Part shown: positions 13,071 through 26,429 of the stretch, in pieces | How positions within the stretch are numbered: the first letter of the stretch is position 1 | How the letters are laid out: each line of letters starts with the position of its first letter | Origin: Theobroma cacao | Taxonomy: Eukaryota; Streptophyta; Magnoliopsida; Malvales; Malvaceae | Direction of reading: 5' to 3' | NCBI RefSeq assembly: GCF_000208745.1 | Contig: NC_030858.1 | Coordinates: 452,597 to 516,596, forward strand | Length of the DNA: 64,000 nucleotides | Notes under the pieces: generated by a model | Database searches by the model: none | The model's input: the letters and a program-made list of their open reading frames with translations, nothing else | What the model was told of the DNA's origin: nothing | Program-made: the position numbers and the translations under genes

Positions 13071-16000
13071 ATGGAGTCCAGAAAAGAGAAACTAGTGAGG
13101 TAATCTCTGCCACATCCTCTGTTTTTCATTTCCCAATTTCTTTCTTCTTGAAATTTCGTTGATAGGGCCTTTCTTGAATTCTCAGGTTCAACAACAATGG
13201 CAGTACACATCTAGAGAAGCCACTGCCAGTGTTCAAAGCAACAGCTCCTTTGTTGAAAACTGAAGGAGGTCTTAGTGATAGAGATAGTGGTAGCAGAATT
13301 CCCAAATTTGGAAAGTTTAAGGTTTTTCCAGAGGATCATGAGCCACGGAGGGAGAGAATTCTGGATCCTGGTAGCGAAATTTTTTTGCAATGGAACAGGA
13401 TTTTCCTCTTCTGGTGCTTAGTAGCTCTATTCGTTGATCCTTTGTTTTTCTACCTGCCTTCAGTAATAAACAAAGACAAATCATCTTGTATCGATACTGA
13501 TTTAAATTTAGGAATTATTGTGACATGTTTTCGGACACTTGCTGATGCATTTTACGTGTTGCATATAATCATCAAGTTCCGGACAGCTTATGTGTCGCCT
13601 ATCTCCAGAGTATTTGGGAGGGGTGAACTTGTCACCGACCCAGATATGATTGCCAGGCGGTATTTGAGATCAGATTTTTTCATAGATCTAGTGGCTGCTC
13701 TCCCTCTTCCTCAGGTACTTCTACAGTATGTTTCTCCATCAATGGTTTACAACGTTGGATTTATGTTCAATTAAACCAAATGGTTTAAATTGGAGGCCTT
13801 CGATGTCGGAATGGTCTGTTTGTTTATAAATAGAATTCAAAGATTAAAGTACAGTTCATGGAAAGTAGCTGAAATTGATGTAAATGTTGCAAGCAAAACA
13901 GCTGAAATTTGATAAGGTTATATGTTTCTTTCACAAGGTTCAATGTTTACTCTTGAAGTTTGATAAGATTAACATCAGTTTATTCCTTTTCTTGTTTTGC
14001 AGATTGTGATATGGTTCATTATACCAGCAATCAGAAGCACCAATGCTGATTATACTAATAATGCACTTGTGCTGATTGTTCTGCTCCAGTATGTTCCTCG
14101 ATTGTATCTGATCTTCCCTTTAAGCTCTCAGATTATCAAAGCCACAGGAGTCGTCACAAAGACTGCTTGGGCGGGGGCTGCATATAATCTCCTACTTTAC
14201 ATGTTAGCTAGCCATGTATGTAATCGTTTCTTACTCGAATTTCATCTCTTATCAGTCAAGTGTCTATCATTGTTCCCATTTTTTATTGTATCCTTCCAAC
14301 TTTATGGAGTATGCATACAATGATATGGCTTCTCTTCTTGTAGGTATTAGGGGCATCCTGGTATCTATTGTCAATTGAACGACATGCAACATGTTGGAAA
14401 TCTGAATGCAGAAATGAGACTAGCCCTCTGCGATGCAATCCTCATTACCTTGATTGTGCCACGTTGAATGATGGCCGTCGCCAGATATGGGAAAGCAGTA
14501 CTCTTGTGTATAGTAATTGTGATCCTAGCAATAATATCAGTTTCGACTATGGGATTTTTCAAAATGCTTTGACAAAGAAAGTATTCTCCTCAGGCTTCCT
14601 TCAGAAGTATTTCTATTGTCTGTGGTGGGGTTTGCAGAATTTAAGGTATGCCTCAAGAACATGATGTACAACAGACTACCTTTATTTCTGTTCTAAAGGT
14701 TTGTATAATATTTAGTTGGATTTATCCCTGATAGTTATAGGTTCCATTTTTCTCCATGGAACAGTTATATTTCCTGCTTTGCTTGGATGACAAATAAAAA
14801 CAATTACGCTGTCCACATACTTTATTTTATGGAAAATTTTGATGTATAACTCTGCTTTCTGAATTTTCAGCTCTTATGGACAGACATTGAATACAAGCAC
14901 ATTTGTATGGGAAACCTTGTTTGCCATACTGATTGCCATCTTGGGTCTGGTTCTGTTTGCCCATTTAATTGGAAATATGCAGGTATTGCGGAACCCCTGC
15001 ATACAATTGTTACTGCTTTTGACATTGGATCAATATATTCAGTGTTAGGATTCAATTACCACACATATTCTTCTATTGATGTCTGTTTTCTTAGTGGATT
15101 GAACCTATGGTTTTTCTCCCTTTAGACCTATGAATTTGTGTTTAAAAGTTGTTTTTCATAGGATTAATATGAGTTCCCTCTGGTTAGCTTATTTTCATGT
15201 TTCATGATGTTCTTACCTGTTTTAAACTTTAGCAGAAACAGTGTGCTCTCAATGGCAATAAGGATGCTCAACTACTAATAATTTGTTTTTTTTTTTTTTG
15301 GCTCAGCCAAAAGTATAGTTGTTTACATATAAATCACTGAAAATACAGTGTTGAGGTAGCATTGAAGCTATCCTGAAAAGTATAACACCTGGATACACCT
15401 TGTGACATCTTTGTAACACGTTCATTACATCTTATAACTTGCTTAGGTGCTGATCATACATTTATTACATCTTTGTAGCACAGCTCTGTTCAGGCTTTCG
15501 AATTTTTGAACTGAAATCTATCTGATGTAACAAATGGCATCAGATAAGAAATAGTAGCAAGGATTTACAACTTTTTGTAACTTGCTTAGGCCTTGATTAT
15601 ATACTCATTTTACATCTGTATGACACAGCTATCATGCTTTCAAATTTCTAAACTGAAATCTCTCTGATGTGATGAATAGTATCAGAAAACGAATAGCAAT
15701 ATGGATATTCCAACTTCTTACAAGGCCTTGATCATATAACCAATAACTATGTTGCTATGGCGTGCAGACCTACCTACAATCCATCACTGTGAGACTGGAG
15801 GAATGGAGGCTCAAACGACGAGACACTGAGGAGTGGATGAGACATCGCCAACTCCCTCAAGATCTGCGAGAACGTGTTCAGCGCTTTGTTCAGTACAAGT
15901 GGCTTGCAACTCGAGGTGTGGATGAAGAATCAATCTTACGTGCCTTACCTCCAGATCTTCGTCGAGATATCCAATGCCATCTATGCTTGGACCTTGTCCG

Positions 16001-16831
16001 GCGTGTAAGTTCTTCATGCTAATTTCATTTAGATTTAGTCCTAAACGTCTGACTGCTTCCAATGAAATTTCTTTACCATTGACTTTATTGCAATTTCAGG
16101 TACCCTTTTTCTCACAAATGGATGATCAGCTACTAGATGCCATATGCGAGCGCGTAGTATCCTCCTTAAGTACTCAAGGAACCTACATAGTTAGGGAAGG
16201 TGACCCAGTCACAGAGATGCTTTTTATTATCAGAGGGAGGCTAGAGAGTTCAACTACAAATGGAGGCCGGACAGGTTTCTTCAATTCAATTAATCTGAGA
16301 CCAGGTGACTTTTGTGGTGAGGAGCTACTTTCATGGGCACTGCTTCCAAAATCTTCGCTGAACTTGCCTTCCTCCACTAGGACAGTAAGAGCCCTTGTTG
16401 AAGTGGAGGCCTTTGCATTAAGAGCAGAAGATCTCAAATTTGTGGCCAATCAGTTTCGACGTCTGCACAGCAAGAAGCTACAACACACCTTTCGTTATCA
16501 TTCTTACCATTGGAGGACATGGGGTGCCTGCTTCATTCAAGTGGCTTGGCGTCGACACAAGAAGAGAATGATGGCCAGGAACCTCAGCGCGATGGAGTCC
16601 TTGTCATATCCTCCTGACGAGCAAGCTGCTTATGAAACAGAACAAGAGGAAGAACACACTCTTGCACCTTCGAATTCTTCCCAAGTAATACAGAATTTAG
16701 GTGTCACGATACTAGCTTCAAGGTTTGCAGCAAACACACGGCGAGGAGCTCAGAAGATGAAGGATGTTGAAATGCCCAAGTTGCAAAAGCCTGAAGAGCC
16801 AGACTTCTCAGAAGAGCCAGATGATGACTAG
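13071..16831 (+). CDS. Cyclic nucleotide-gated ion channel, group III (CNGC14/CNGC17-like)
   Basis: Seven exons join in phase: 13071-13099, 13186-13714, 14003-14215, 14344-14645, 14871-14982, 15768-16004 and 16100-16831, giving 717 residues, typical for the family. Six membrane segments start near residue 88 (RIFLFWCLVALFVDPLFFYL). The pore/filter region reads CLWWGLQNLSSYGQ (near 348-362). A C-linker follows, then a cyclic-nucleotide-binding domain with the phosphate-binding stretch RPGDFCGEELLSWAL (about 542-556), and a calmodulin-binding IQ-type segment FIQVAWRRHKKR (619-630). The sequence MESRKEKLVRF and the pre-S1 part FKVFPEDHEP match CNGC14/17. These are plasma-membrane, Ca2+-permeable cation channels; CNGC14 acts in root auxin-triggered Ca2+ signals. 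Choice between CNGC14 and CNGC17 needs a tree. Intron 5 carries a tandem repeat. Confidence 0.94.
15425..15716. repeat. Imperfect two-copy tandem repeat (period about 143 bp) in CNGC intron
   Basis: Two diverged copies start near 15425 and 15570. Anchor words recur 143 bp apart (CTTGCTTAGG at 15438 and 15581), with further shared blocks around GACACAGCT/AGCACAGCTC, AACTGAAATCT and CTGATGT. A third partial start (AAGGCCTTGATCATATA) follows near 15721. All of it is intronic. Confidence 0.7.
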
Positions 16832-18502
16832 TTTCCCAACCCTTATCTGCAATGGTAGCTGAAAGGAAAATCCCCATTGGTCCGATGGAGGAAGAAACTG
16901 GTTGCTGTGAAGGACGATGGTTGTCTATAGTCACAGTAATACTTTTTCTAGCCTACACTCTTTAATTTTTTTGTAGCACGACTGTTCTAACTCTGTAAAG
17001 TAATATTCGAAGTTATGCATAGTTAATTCAATTGTCATAGTGCTATATTACCATCAGGAGTTGCAAACAGGGAAAGTTAATCTGATAAAATTTATAAATT
17101 AATAAGGTTATTTTTACTCGACTTTTTTGTGTCCGGCCAAACTTTTTAAAAAATAACTAAAATGTTTCAATATCATATAATAAATAGAAAGATATTAAAA
17201 AATTTATAAACATGACGTTATACATCTTTTTAGATTAATCTTTTTCTAATAATTCCGTGACATTTACGTTTTTTTTTTTACTGATGCCTTTTTTTTACCT
17301 GGAGGCCTGTGCTAACAACATTGATATGACATTGTTAGGCTCAAGTTCTTATTTCTAAGATGATCCCCAAGCACAGACTGTAGAATCCCAACTAATTAAC
17401 TGCTAATATTTTCCTCCGCTAAAAAAAATATATGCTGCAGATACTGTTTTTGAGAGAAACAAAACCAAAAGGTTAAGGGGACAAGAGGGAAGCAGAAGAT
17501 CTTAATCAGAATGATTTCAGGCCCTACCAAAATACTACCCAACTTCTCCTGCAACCCGAAACCCTTGGCCTGCCTGCCCTTCCTCCGTCTCTCGATGCGG
17601 CTTCTCTAGATCAGAAAATCTCAGTGGAGTGGACCATAAAAGAAAAGTCAAGGAAAGGATCAAGTTTGTCTTGAGCTCCTGGGAAACACAACTCATTACC
17701 ACAGCATTTGCAAAGAAACGGAATCAGCATATGCCCACCAAAGATCTCTTGGCCCCAGCCATGTCAACCTTTTTAATGGGAATGTGATGCACACATGAAC
17801 GAACTAAAACCTTCAGCCACCCCCACCACCACGTTTTGGTTCATCCCCTTTTGCCTGCCGACACTTTACATTATTCAATCACACATGTGCACATGCCAAA
17901 TATGAACAAATTGCAAACTGAAGGCAACAAAGATCAGAAGAAGATGGAAATTATTTGTTATATTAGATAGAACACAATGTACAAGAATGATGTTTTACAT
18001 ATCGCAGAGTGAACATGGAATCTGAGAACCAGAAAGGCATGAAGCAAGCTCATTCTTATGCCTTGCTCAAGCTTTTCGAACTTTACAAATACAAATATGG
18101 CTTGAATCTTTAGTGCCAAAACCACACTCAAGCAAGAATCAAGAGTGATGTATGAAATGGGAAATACAAATCCTACCTATAGCAACAACAATGGTTCAAC
18201 GGCCTAAGGAAGAATACAATGACCACTACCCAATGTGAAAAAAAATAAAGATATAAAATGTAAATAAAAACTGAGACTACGGAGAATAGAGTTTTGATGA
18301 ATAAAAAACTTCTATTGGGGCATCTCAAAGCTGATATAGGAAATAAAACTTTGGTCATTGAACTGGATGGTACCCTTAACCATTTGCCTGAAGGAAAAGA
18401 AAAGTTCAACTGCACAGCCAAAAACCAGCTTTTGTCAGTCGATAGGAAGAATATTGGCTGAGTTTTAGCACCTTAAGCTTTCTCTCTAGCTTCCATGCAG
18501 TG
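16832..18502. other. spacer between convergent CNGC and CSLC genes
   Basis: About 1.7 kb made of the two 3' flanks. No coding segment or RNA gene was recognised. Confidence 0.45.
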
Positions 18503-21404
18503 TTAGCTCATCTGCTCTCCTATTAAATCCAGACCCACTAGGAGAAAGGTCACCCCTTGGAAGAGAAGGAAGTAGAAATGTACTCCTTGCGCCGCTAACA
18601 GACTCCTAATGGAAGCTGTGAGTAGGAGGAATGCCAGAGTGAGCTCTTTCCTGTATATCTTATTGACCCTCTTAACAGGTGTAGGAGCCACTTCTTTCTG
18701 TTCCTTTAATCGGTTTAATTCAGTGAGCTCACTTTCTGAAGCTCCTCTCTGGATTTGCAGCTGGTTCGTTGTCTTTGATTCCCTCTCAACAGCAGCCAGT
18801 AAGTCAGATTCTGATGACCTGCCAGCCTTCTTGGTGACAACCCACTCATAGGAGCTACCCAACTGGAATAATCCAGATACCATTGCGTTGAATTTGGTCA
18901 CAGACATGGTGTTTTCAAATAGAAGGTAAGGGGCAATGAAAGGGAATGATTTTGGGGCTGGAAGGATGTTGAGGAATGACATAAACACAGGTACATAACA
19001 AATGACCCAAACAGGAAGCTCAGCCTCTGGTACAAACATGGTTAGCGGAAGAATTATGCAAAACAATGTGAAGGAGTAGAAGGGAAGGATAAGTTTCCTC
19101 AATAAAAAGAATAGCAGTATTAAGTTTGCTTTCTTCCATATTGGTATCTGCAGAATTACAGCATTAAGGGTACTTAGTATACTATAAATAAACCATAACC
19201 GCCAAAGATTGGAAGTTGTGTAACAATTTACCTTGGAAGTTATGATTGCTGGAAGGCATAAGCGGAAAAGGTGCATAGGTCCTGAATGCCAGCGATGTTG
19301 CTGCTTCCTGTATGCTTCATAAGACTCTGGGACTTCACAAAGGACCTAAAAGTTTACACAGTAACTGGCTGTTGTCAGGACATTCCCCAAATCTTCCATA
19401 AAAAAAAATCCTTAACCATCAACTTCTTTTCCATTTCATTTTTCAGCAAGGAGTTATGCACTTAAATTTGATCATTTGCAGCTATGATTCTTAAACTGAA
19501 AAAATTTATTGATAAGCAAGACTGAGCCAGATCAACTATTGCGACACATAGTTTAAATGATGCATGTATCTTAATCAGTTTTGCCAAATTGGTGAAAGTA
19601 GACCATGCAATGGTAAAAATCAGAAAAGAGAAAATTAAATGAAAGTCAATTTGAGCCAAAAGGGATTAAAATAGTATAACATGAGGGTACCTTTACATCG
19701 TTAAGGAAGATGAATTTCCAGCCGTTGAGATGAGCGCGAACAGCTATGTCCATATCCTCTACAGTTGTCCTTTCAAGCCAGCCTCCAGATTCCTCAAGAG
19801 CTTTAATTCTCCAAACACCAGCAGTTCCATTAAAACCAAAGAAATTTAAAAATACACCATTAACTTGCTGTTCAACTTCAAAGTGGAAGCATAAATTAAT
19901 GTGCTGGAGACGAGTCAACAAATTCTCATCCTTGTTCACAAAAGCCCATCTAGCTTGCACTAAACCTAACTCAGGATTGTCCTGCAAGATAAGGGAGACA
20001 TACATAGTAAAAAGCCTGATAAGCTGATTGAAGGAAAGAAACTAAACCAAAATGATTCTGGCTTGTTTAGCTTCACCTTGAAATGTGGCACTGTTTGCTT
20101 TAGAAAATCTGGGTTAGGTTGGAAATCAGCATCAAATATTGCTACAAACTCATAGGCCTGTACATACTCGCAGCTCATTGCAGACTTAAGATTCCCAGCC
20201 TTGTAACCAGTTCTTACCAAGCGATGTCGATAAATTATGTTAATGCCCCTTTGGTTCCATGTCGCAACCTCCTCTTTAATTAAACACTGGATGCTTTCGT
20301 CATCAGAATCATCAAGAACTTGAATCAATAATCGATCCTTTGGCCAATCAAGTTGGCAGACGGCAGAGATAGACTGCTCATATACCTGTATTCACTATTC
20401 CATTAGAAAGCTAGTCTAAAGTAATAGTCACGAGAATAGCAACATAATTTGTCAAAATTCTTTTAAAAACAGCTGTTCAATTATTCTCATGCCAACAACA
20501 AAAAGTATTTGCCTTGCATACAATGAAATCATGTCCAATATTCTTAAACGTCTAACCAATTCGTAATTATTTGTTGAGATCCAATTTATTGAATGCATTC
20601 TTTTACTTTTCACTACAACTCTATGAGTCTGTTAGATCATTGGTAGAAAAAGAAACTGCCAGGCATAGATCAGTTTATTACCTCCCTCTCATTACACATT
20701 GGGATTTGAACAAGAACCATGGGGTACTCATAGCCTGATCCCTCGACATCATCTGACTTGAACGGATCCCCCACAATTCTCGGCTTAATCTTCTTGTATT
20801 TAATCCAAAAGCAGCCCAAGCAAAGTATCATACGATCTGCAGATTGGATAAGGAACAGAGCTACACAAAATTTAGACAAAGCTTGAATTAGCGGTGCAAT
20901 GTACTCGGCCCGAAATGACAACCAAGTAACATAAACCAAGTGGAGCAAGCCCTGGATATCACTAGTCCTCGGAATGTGCAAACCGGGATTCTGAAAATAG
21001 TGCCAACCCTTGAAATAAGCAGCAACCTCAAAAGCGAGAATTGTCAAGGAAGTCGCCAGGAAGACTTTAATGACTGTGAAGAGCAGTTTTCCTTTCCCCA
21101 ACTTTTCACTAGCCAGAGCAACATCTTGCCTGAAGATCAACCTCCTCTTTATGGTACCAAGCAATGCCCAGAAGAGTGTAGCAATCCAAGCAACACAACC
21201 GACAGCACGATGAGCCTTGAGAAGTAAAACCCAAGTCACTTGCTTGGCATTCTTCCCTCTGCTCTTTTCCACAGGCCTGAATGCAGCATCTGGGCCGTCG
21301 ATTTCTACAACAGAGTAGTTCGGGTTCTCCATCTTTACTACCACCGGTGTTCCTTTCCTGGTATCCTTTGCCCACCAATTCGAGAAATCTAATCTTGGAG
21401 CCAT
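18503..21404 (-). CDS. Cellulose synthase-like C (CSLC) xyloglucan beta-1,4-glucan synthase
   Basis: Five exons on the minus strand join in phase: 21404-20682, 20385-20077, 19981-19691, 19345-19232 and 19147-18503, giving 693 residues (CSLC12 is about 700). The GT2 catalytic signature is complete: LDDSDD (265-270), FDADFQP (325-331), TVED (417-420) and QQHRW (456-460), with membrane segments at both ends. The N-terminus [20 protein letters not shown] and [12 protein letters not shown] are typical of CSLC8/12-type proteins. CSLC enzymes make the glucan backbone of xyloglucan in the Golgi. The ATG at 21404 has G at -3 and +4; the in-frame codon further upstream is GTG, not ATG. Intron 4 (19148-19231, 84 nt) is a multiple of three and has no in-frame stop. 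Confidence 0.95.
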
Positions 21405-24400
21405 TTCCTGCACGGTGGGTCTTACTCTTTACTTCAACAGGCAACAAGCAGCCAAAATGAACAACCGTGCACTACCCAGAAACAAAAACAAAAAACAAAT
21501 ACAAAAAAACAAAATCCCAACAATTGTTCAGCACTCAGATCTCAAAAAAAAAAAATCAAGTAATGAACAAGAGCAATTGCAGACCCAATTACCAAGAACC
21601 AGGATCCCCAAATTACAAGGTGAAAGGAGTCAGCTTGAGGCTCTCCATTGTAGAGAAAAATGTAGCAAGGGAGAAGCGAAGAAAACGGAGTGTCGGAGGT
21701 TGTTTGTAGTTTGCAGTAGCTAAGGGCAGTCTAGAAGACAAACCCAACATGGGAAAACAACATGAAGAGGAAAGGTATCTGCAGCTGTAAGACCCCCTAA
21801 CACCACACCATGCGGTTCTTTTTTTTAATTTTTGTTTATGGTCTGATAATCCAAACAAGCAAACCCCTCCATTTTTAACGTCCCACCCAGAATTTACTCT
21901 TTTCTTTGGCGCACATATTTTTAGCTTAAGAATGGAATCTGCGAAGCCAGTTAAGAAGCATTAATTAAGCAATACTAGAAGACACTGACTAACTTAAATT
22001 GGACTTCCGTCGCCAACACACACTCCAGCTAGACTAAGAAGTAAACAGACACTCCATCATTAAGTCACAAAGCAAAGATCTAGACGCAGAAGGATTCGGA
22101 TGCGGACCAAGTTGTTTTAGTCTTGACCAAAATAAATAATAATAAAAATATTCCTACTGAACAAGGGAGGGAGAGAACATGGAGAAATTAAACAGCTAAA
22201 CATGGTCATCCCTAGCAAATTTCTAACATAAGTTACCTACTTAATCTTATTAGTATTAAAAAATAGCAAAATAACACATTTTGTCATTCACCCAAAAAAA
22301 AATTTAATTATATTTTAGCACGTAAATACGGTATACGATATAATAACACGCATCATATATTCTACCAATATTATTTTGATTAATTCTTTATATAAAAAAT
22401 TTCATAAAATTAATTACATATCGTAATAAGGCATTAATGATATAGTAAAAAATGTAACTTTTTTTTTTTTTACATTGTTTTTTGGGGTAAAGATGATAAT
22501 GTTTCACGTTTACTGTCGGTTACATGCTGTAGGATAAGAATATTCTCTTGTTCTTTTACGTTGTCTACTTGCCTTGGCATAATTTAATACTTTGTAAAAT
22601 GGAAAAACAAGAAGTTAAAATAGTAGGAAAAAAGAAAAGGACAAGACATTGATTTGGGGCCCTTTCCCGAAATGTCATTATTGCCCTCTGTCGGAGCATG
22701 GCAACTTTGGGAATGAAGCACCCTACGAAGGGAGCTGGATTGTCTTTTCACCCTTTCAAACAAAATTCTCCTTCGGTCTCAAATTGTATACATTTACTTG
22801 TAAATTTAAATAAATAATTTCACATTCTTATTTCCATTGAATTAAAAATAAAAAAGAATTTAAAGATCCAATCTCTTTTTTATTCAGATTTTTTATACAT
22901 AATAAATAAATAAATAAAACGTCCTAGTTGAATGATGGTATTCCCAAATTAATAAATGATGAGATTTATTATTAAAAAAAAATTTCTTTTGAAAGGCTAC
23001 AAGGATCATCTATTGCACCTGGGAAAGCAGCGTATGATAGTAACAATACTTAATGTCATAAAGTAGCATTGATATTTGCTAATTAAAGAAAACAAATTTT
23101 TTAGAGAATTAAATAAGAATAAAGAAAGCATTAAAATGTCAGGCATCTGGAAGCTTAATAAACAATAAAATTTTGTAGAGGTGCCATCATTGGGTTCATT
23201 ATGTTCATTATGTTAATGATGGCTTCACTTTATGACAAGTAAAACATAATGATGATGAAAGTGCTTAGTGTAGCAACTTGACAACTTTGTTGTGGCCTAA
23301 TGTTCTCAATTTTTTTTTAATTTTAAAATCAAGAATAAATTCTATGTACATTTATTTCAAATTTTTTGCATGATTTTTTTATTAATATCATATAGATAAT
23401 TTATGTTTTCATAAAAAAAATTAAATTATTAAATACTTTTAATTTTTTATTAAATAAAATTAACGACATAATCTCTTATACAAACTGAAGTTAATTATGT
23501 AAAATTAATTCAAAAAATTAAAAAAAAAAACACATGGAAGTGGAGGTAACCCTTTTTCTACTTTCTTTTTGTTTCTCTTTTTGATCTTGGATAACATGGA
23601 GAGGTTTCTTTTTAAAGGTAGTGGTTATTATGGTTGAATTATCTCCTCAATTGTGTGGAAAAGACGTTTGATTTTGGGGTTTAACGCCCATACAATAGCC
23701 CCCCTCCATCTTTCCCCTTTGTTTTCTTTTCTTGCTCCCCACTTGCTCAAGCTCTGTACAGTAATTAATTTAATTAAGATGGTGTGTCTCGAATTAAGAA
23801 AAGTAGTAATTAATTTTTTGATTAATTTAGAAATACAGGTCAATATCATTTTTTAATTTATTTTTTCTGGATTTCGTCTGTGTGTATTATTACTAATCGA
23901 AATTTATCTAATCTTATGATCAAAATTTTTATATTAATTTCTGTGAAATTAAAAGAAATACTGCTTAAGAATGTAAAAAAATTTATGTATGGGGAAGATT
24001 GGAACGTGGAGAGGTGGGTGTGTATTAGTTGTTTTGTGGGACACCAATTTGCATTTCATGTCTAATTTTGGTCAAATAATTTTCCTCCATATCCAATGTT
24101 GTCTACCACCTCCCTAGCAATTGAATGAACCAAATTGTCACCATCAATCATTCACACAACAAGGAAATTAATGAAAAGGAAAAGAAAAGAATGGTGAAGT
24201 TATCCCATTTTTCTTTTATTTTTATTCATTTAATAATATCATTCTCTGTCTCTTTTCTTGCATTGGTCATTGTTTTATTTATTTATTTATTTATTTTAAT
24301 TTGGGGTGTTGGGCGACTATTTGCAGATCCGTCATCCCTTGCATGTGATGCCAGATTGTGCAAACTAACCAAATCCAAGAGGATATCCATCTTAAAAATT

Positions 24401-26429
24401 TGAGCAACTCTGAGCTGGATTCTCTTATCTTTTTTTTCCCTAGGATGGTAAGTAGCATTATCCCAAGCCTCATAAATCTGCTGCCATTAATTAAATACTC
24501 CTGATTGAAGCATGTGTTGATCATGCTAAATCCCAGTTTTTTTCAGAGGCAAACAGTCACAATTAATTAAGGAACACAACTAGTAAAAGCAAGAAATATC
24601 GAAGACAGCTCATTTTTCTTTTTGTGTTGGTGACAAGAATATGAGATGGAAACATACAGATAGCTAGGTTTCTTTTCACATATTAGCATATTCCCCAAAA
24701 AAAAAAAAAAACCCTTGAACCAGATGTCGGTCCAGGACTTGAAACATGTATAAAGATAAACTCGACTTATATCGTTTATACCGATAAATTTCTATCTAAG
24801 TATGACGATTTCATTTCATTTTTGTCGTGGAAGGAAATCACATCAAGTTATTTGCATATATATTCCATGGACATGAAACATTTACTAACATTGTATATAC
24901 AGCAATGCACATGGGAATTTCCAAATGGACAAGACTGCTACCTATGCGCATGTTTTGTTGTTTTTCCAAGATCTCAAACTCATGGGAAAATAATAGTCGG
25001 AAGAGAATGAATTCCCTGCAAATTTTTGGATTTGAGGGGTCAGCGGTGGAAATTGATTTCCAAATGACATGAAATGATGGGAATTGACTAATTTAATCTC
25101 TTGTTTTAACAAACAAAAGAATGGCTGGAATTTCCTTTTCGAGCTCGTCAAGCATCGAATTTGCAAGCAAAGAATGATGCACAAAGAGAGAATTCGGAAT
25201 CAGAAGAAGACAGCCACACGCACGCAATACCCTACTTGCCATCCGAACCCCACTGGCCACTAGGGATGCCGATGCCTCCCTCCCCTAACACCCCAATTCT
25301 TTTGTCGGCGGAAAAACCATAAATAATCAACAACAAAAGCAACTTTGGTGTAAATTAACTAGGTTGTGGGTGGACCTCTCTCTGTATGACCACAAGTACA
25401 AACCTATTTTACATTTCTGTTCATGAGGTTACGAGATGGTCAGTCCTCTCCTTGAGGTTTCGTCCACCGACAGAATCCATAAGAATAAAAATCTGGTTTC
25501 TATGTAAAACTTACTTATATATATATATATTTATTACTACAAAATGCACTTCTGAAATAGTCAAATGATTGGATTTTTTTAAAGAGTTTTTCTCTTGCTC
25601 TATTGTATTTAAATCTCTGTATAGGAGGCTAACAGTGCTCATTAAGCTTAATTAAGTAGTTTAAGCTAAATATGGAAGGGCAAAATGCATGTGATTGGAT
25701 TAATACTAGTACTAATAAAGAAACATTTAATATATATATATATATATATTTTTATTATTTTTTTTTTGCAATGAACCGAAAAAGTCAGACAGGGACAAGG
25801 TAAATTAGAACATTGGGTTAGTTTTTTGACATAAGAAACATATGATCCATGTTGTACTTTTGTAAGTAAAAGCAACAGTTAGATCATGGGTGAAAGTGAC
25901 ATTAATCCAGATCAGGATAACAAATGCATGTGCAGTTCCAGCAAATTAGGCACTTACGACGTCTTGGTCAAAAAGGAAAGACAAAGTACTTCCGAACTGT
26001 AACAGGTAAAGAATTACTACAATTATTGGGGTTGATACCCTTCCAGATTTTTCTGCTGCAAGAGTTAGGTAAGTAAATGAATACATTATCCATGATGATA
26101 TGATCCCAAGGCAAACGTGGGGACAGCATACAAGTTGCATCAAGTCACAATAGGAGGGAATGCATGCAATAAATGTATCAATATTATTATAGACCATGTT
26201 CCCTTCTATATCCTTTTGTTGCTTTTCTTTGCCCCTGCCGAACCTCCCTTACTTGGAAGAGTTGGGTTCTTGAGTGCTAATTTAAGACAATTCTCCTACT
26301 AAATCAATACGCTTAAGGAATGGAAGATTGATAAATAATCAATTCATGATCCATTTGATGAATGACAGGATTGGAAACTTGGAAAAGAAACCAGGAGTTA
26401 GAAACCTTGTAGGAACCCTCGACGTTGGT
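21405..26429. other. long AT-rich spacer
   Basis: About 5 kb between the CSLC start and the 3' end of the nucleotide-sugar transporter gene. The first part (to about 21850) is the likely CSLC leader and promoter. The remainder is AT-rich with (TA)n runs near 25516-25530 and 25730-25750 and a (TTTA)n stretch near 24275-24297. No ORF shows convincing family resemblance, and no RNA gene was recognised. Confidence 0.45.

Noticed and set aside
18609..18851. Plus-strand ORF of 80 residues opposite the CSLC last exon
   Set aside because: It is the antisense shadow of the CSLC coding sequence.
25946..26197. Minus-strand hydrophobic ORF (two possible membrane segments) near the end of the UGNT1-like gene
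   Set aside because: It loosely recalls small four-helix membrane proteins, but no motif could be pinned down, no flanking exons were found and base composition is that of the spacer.
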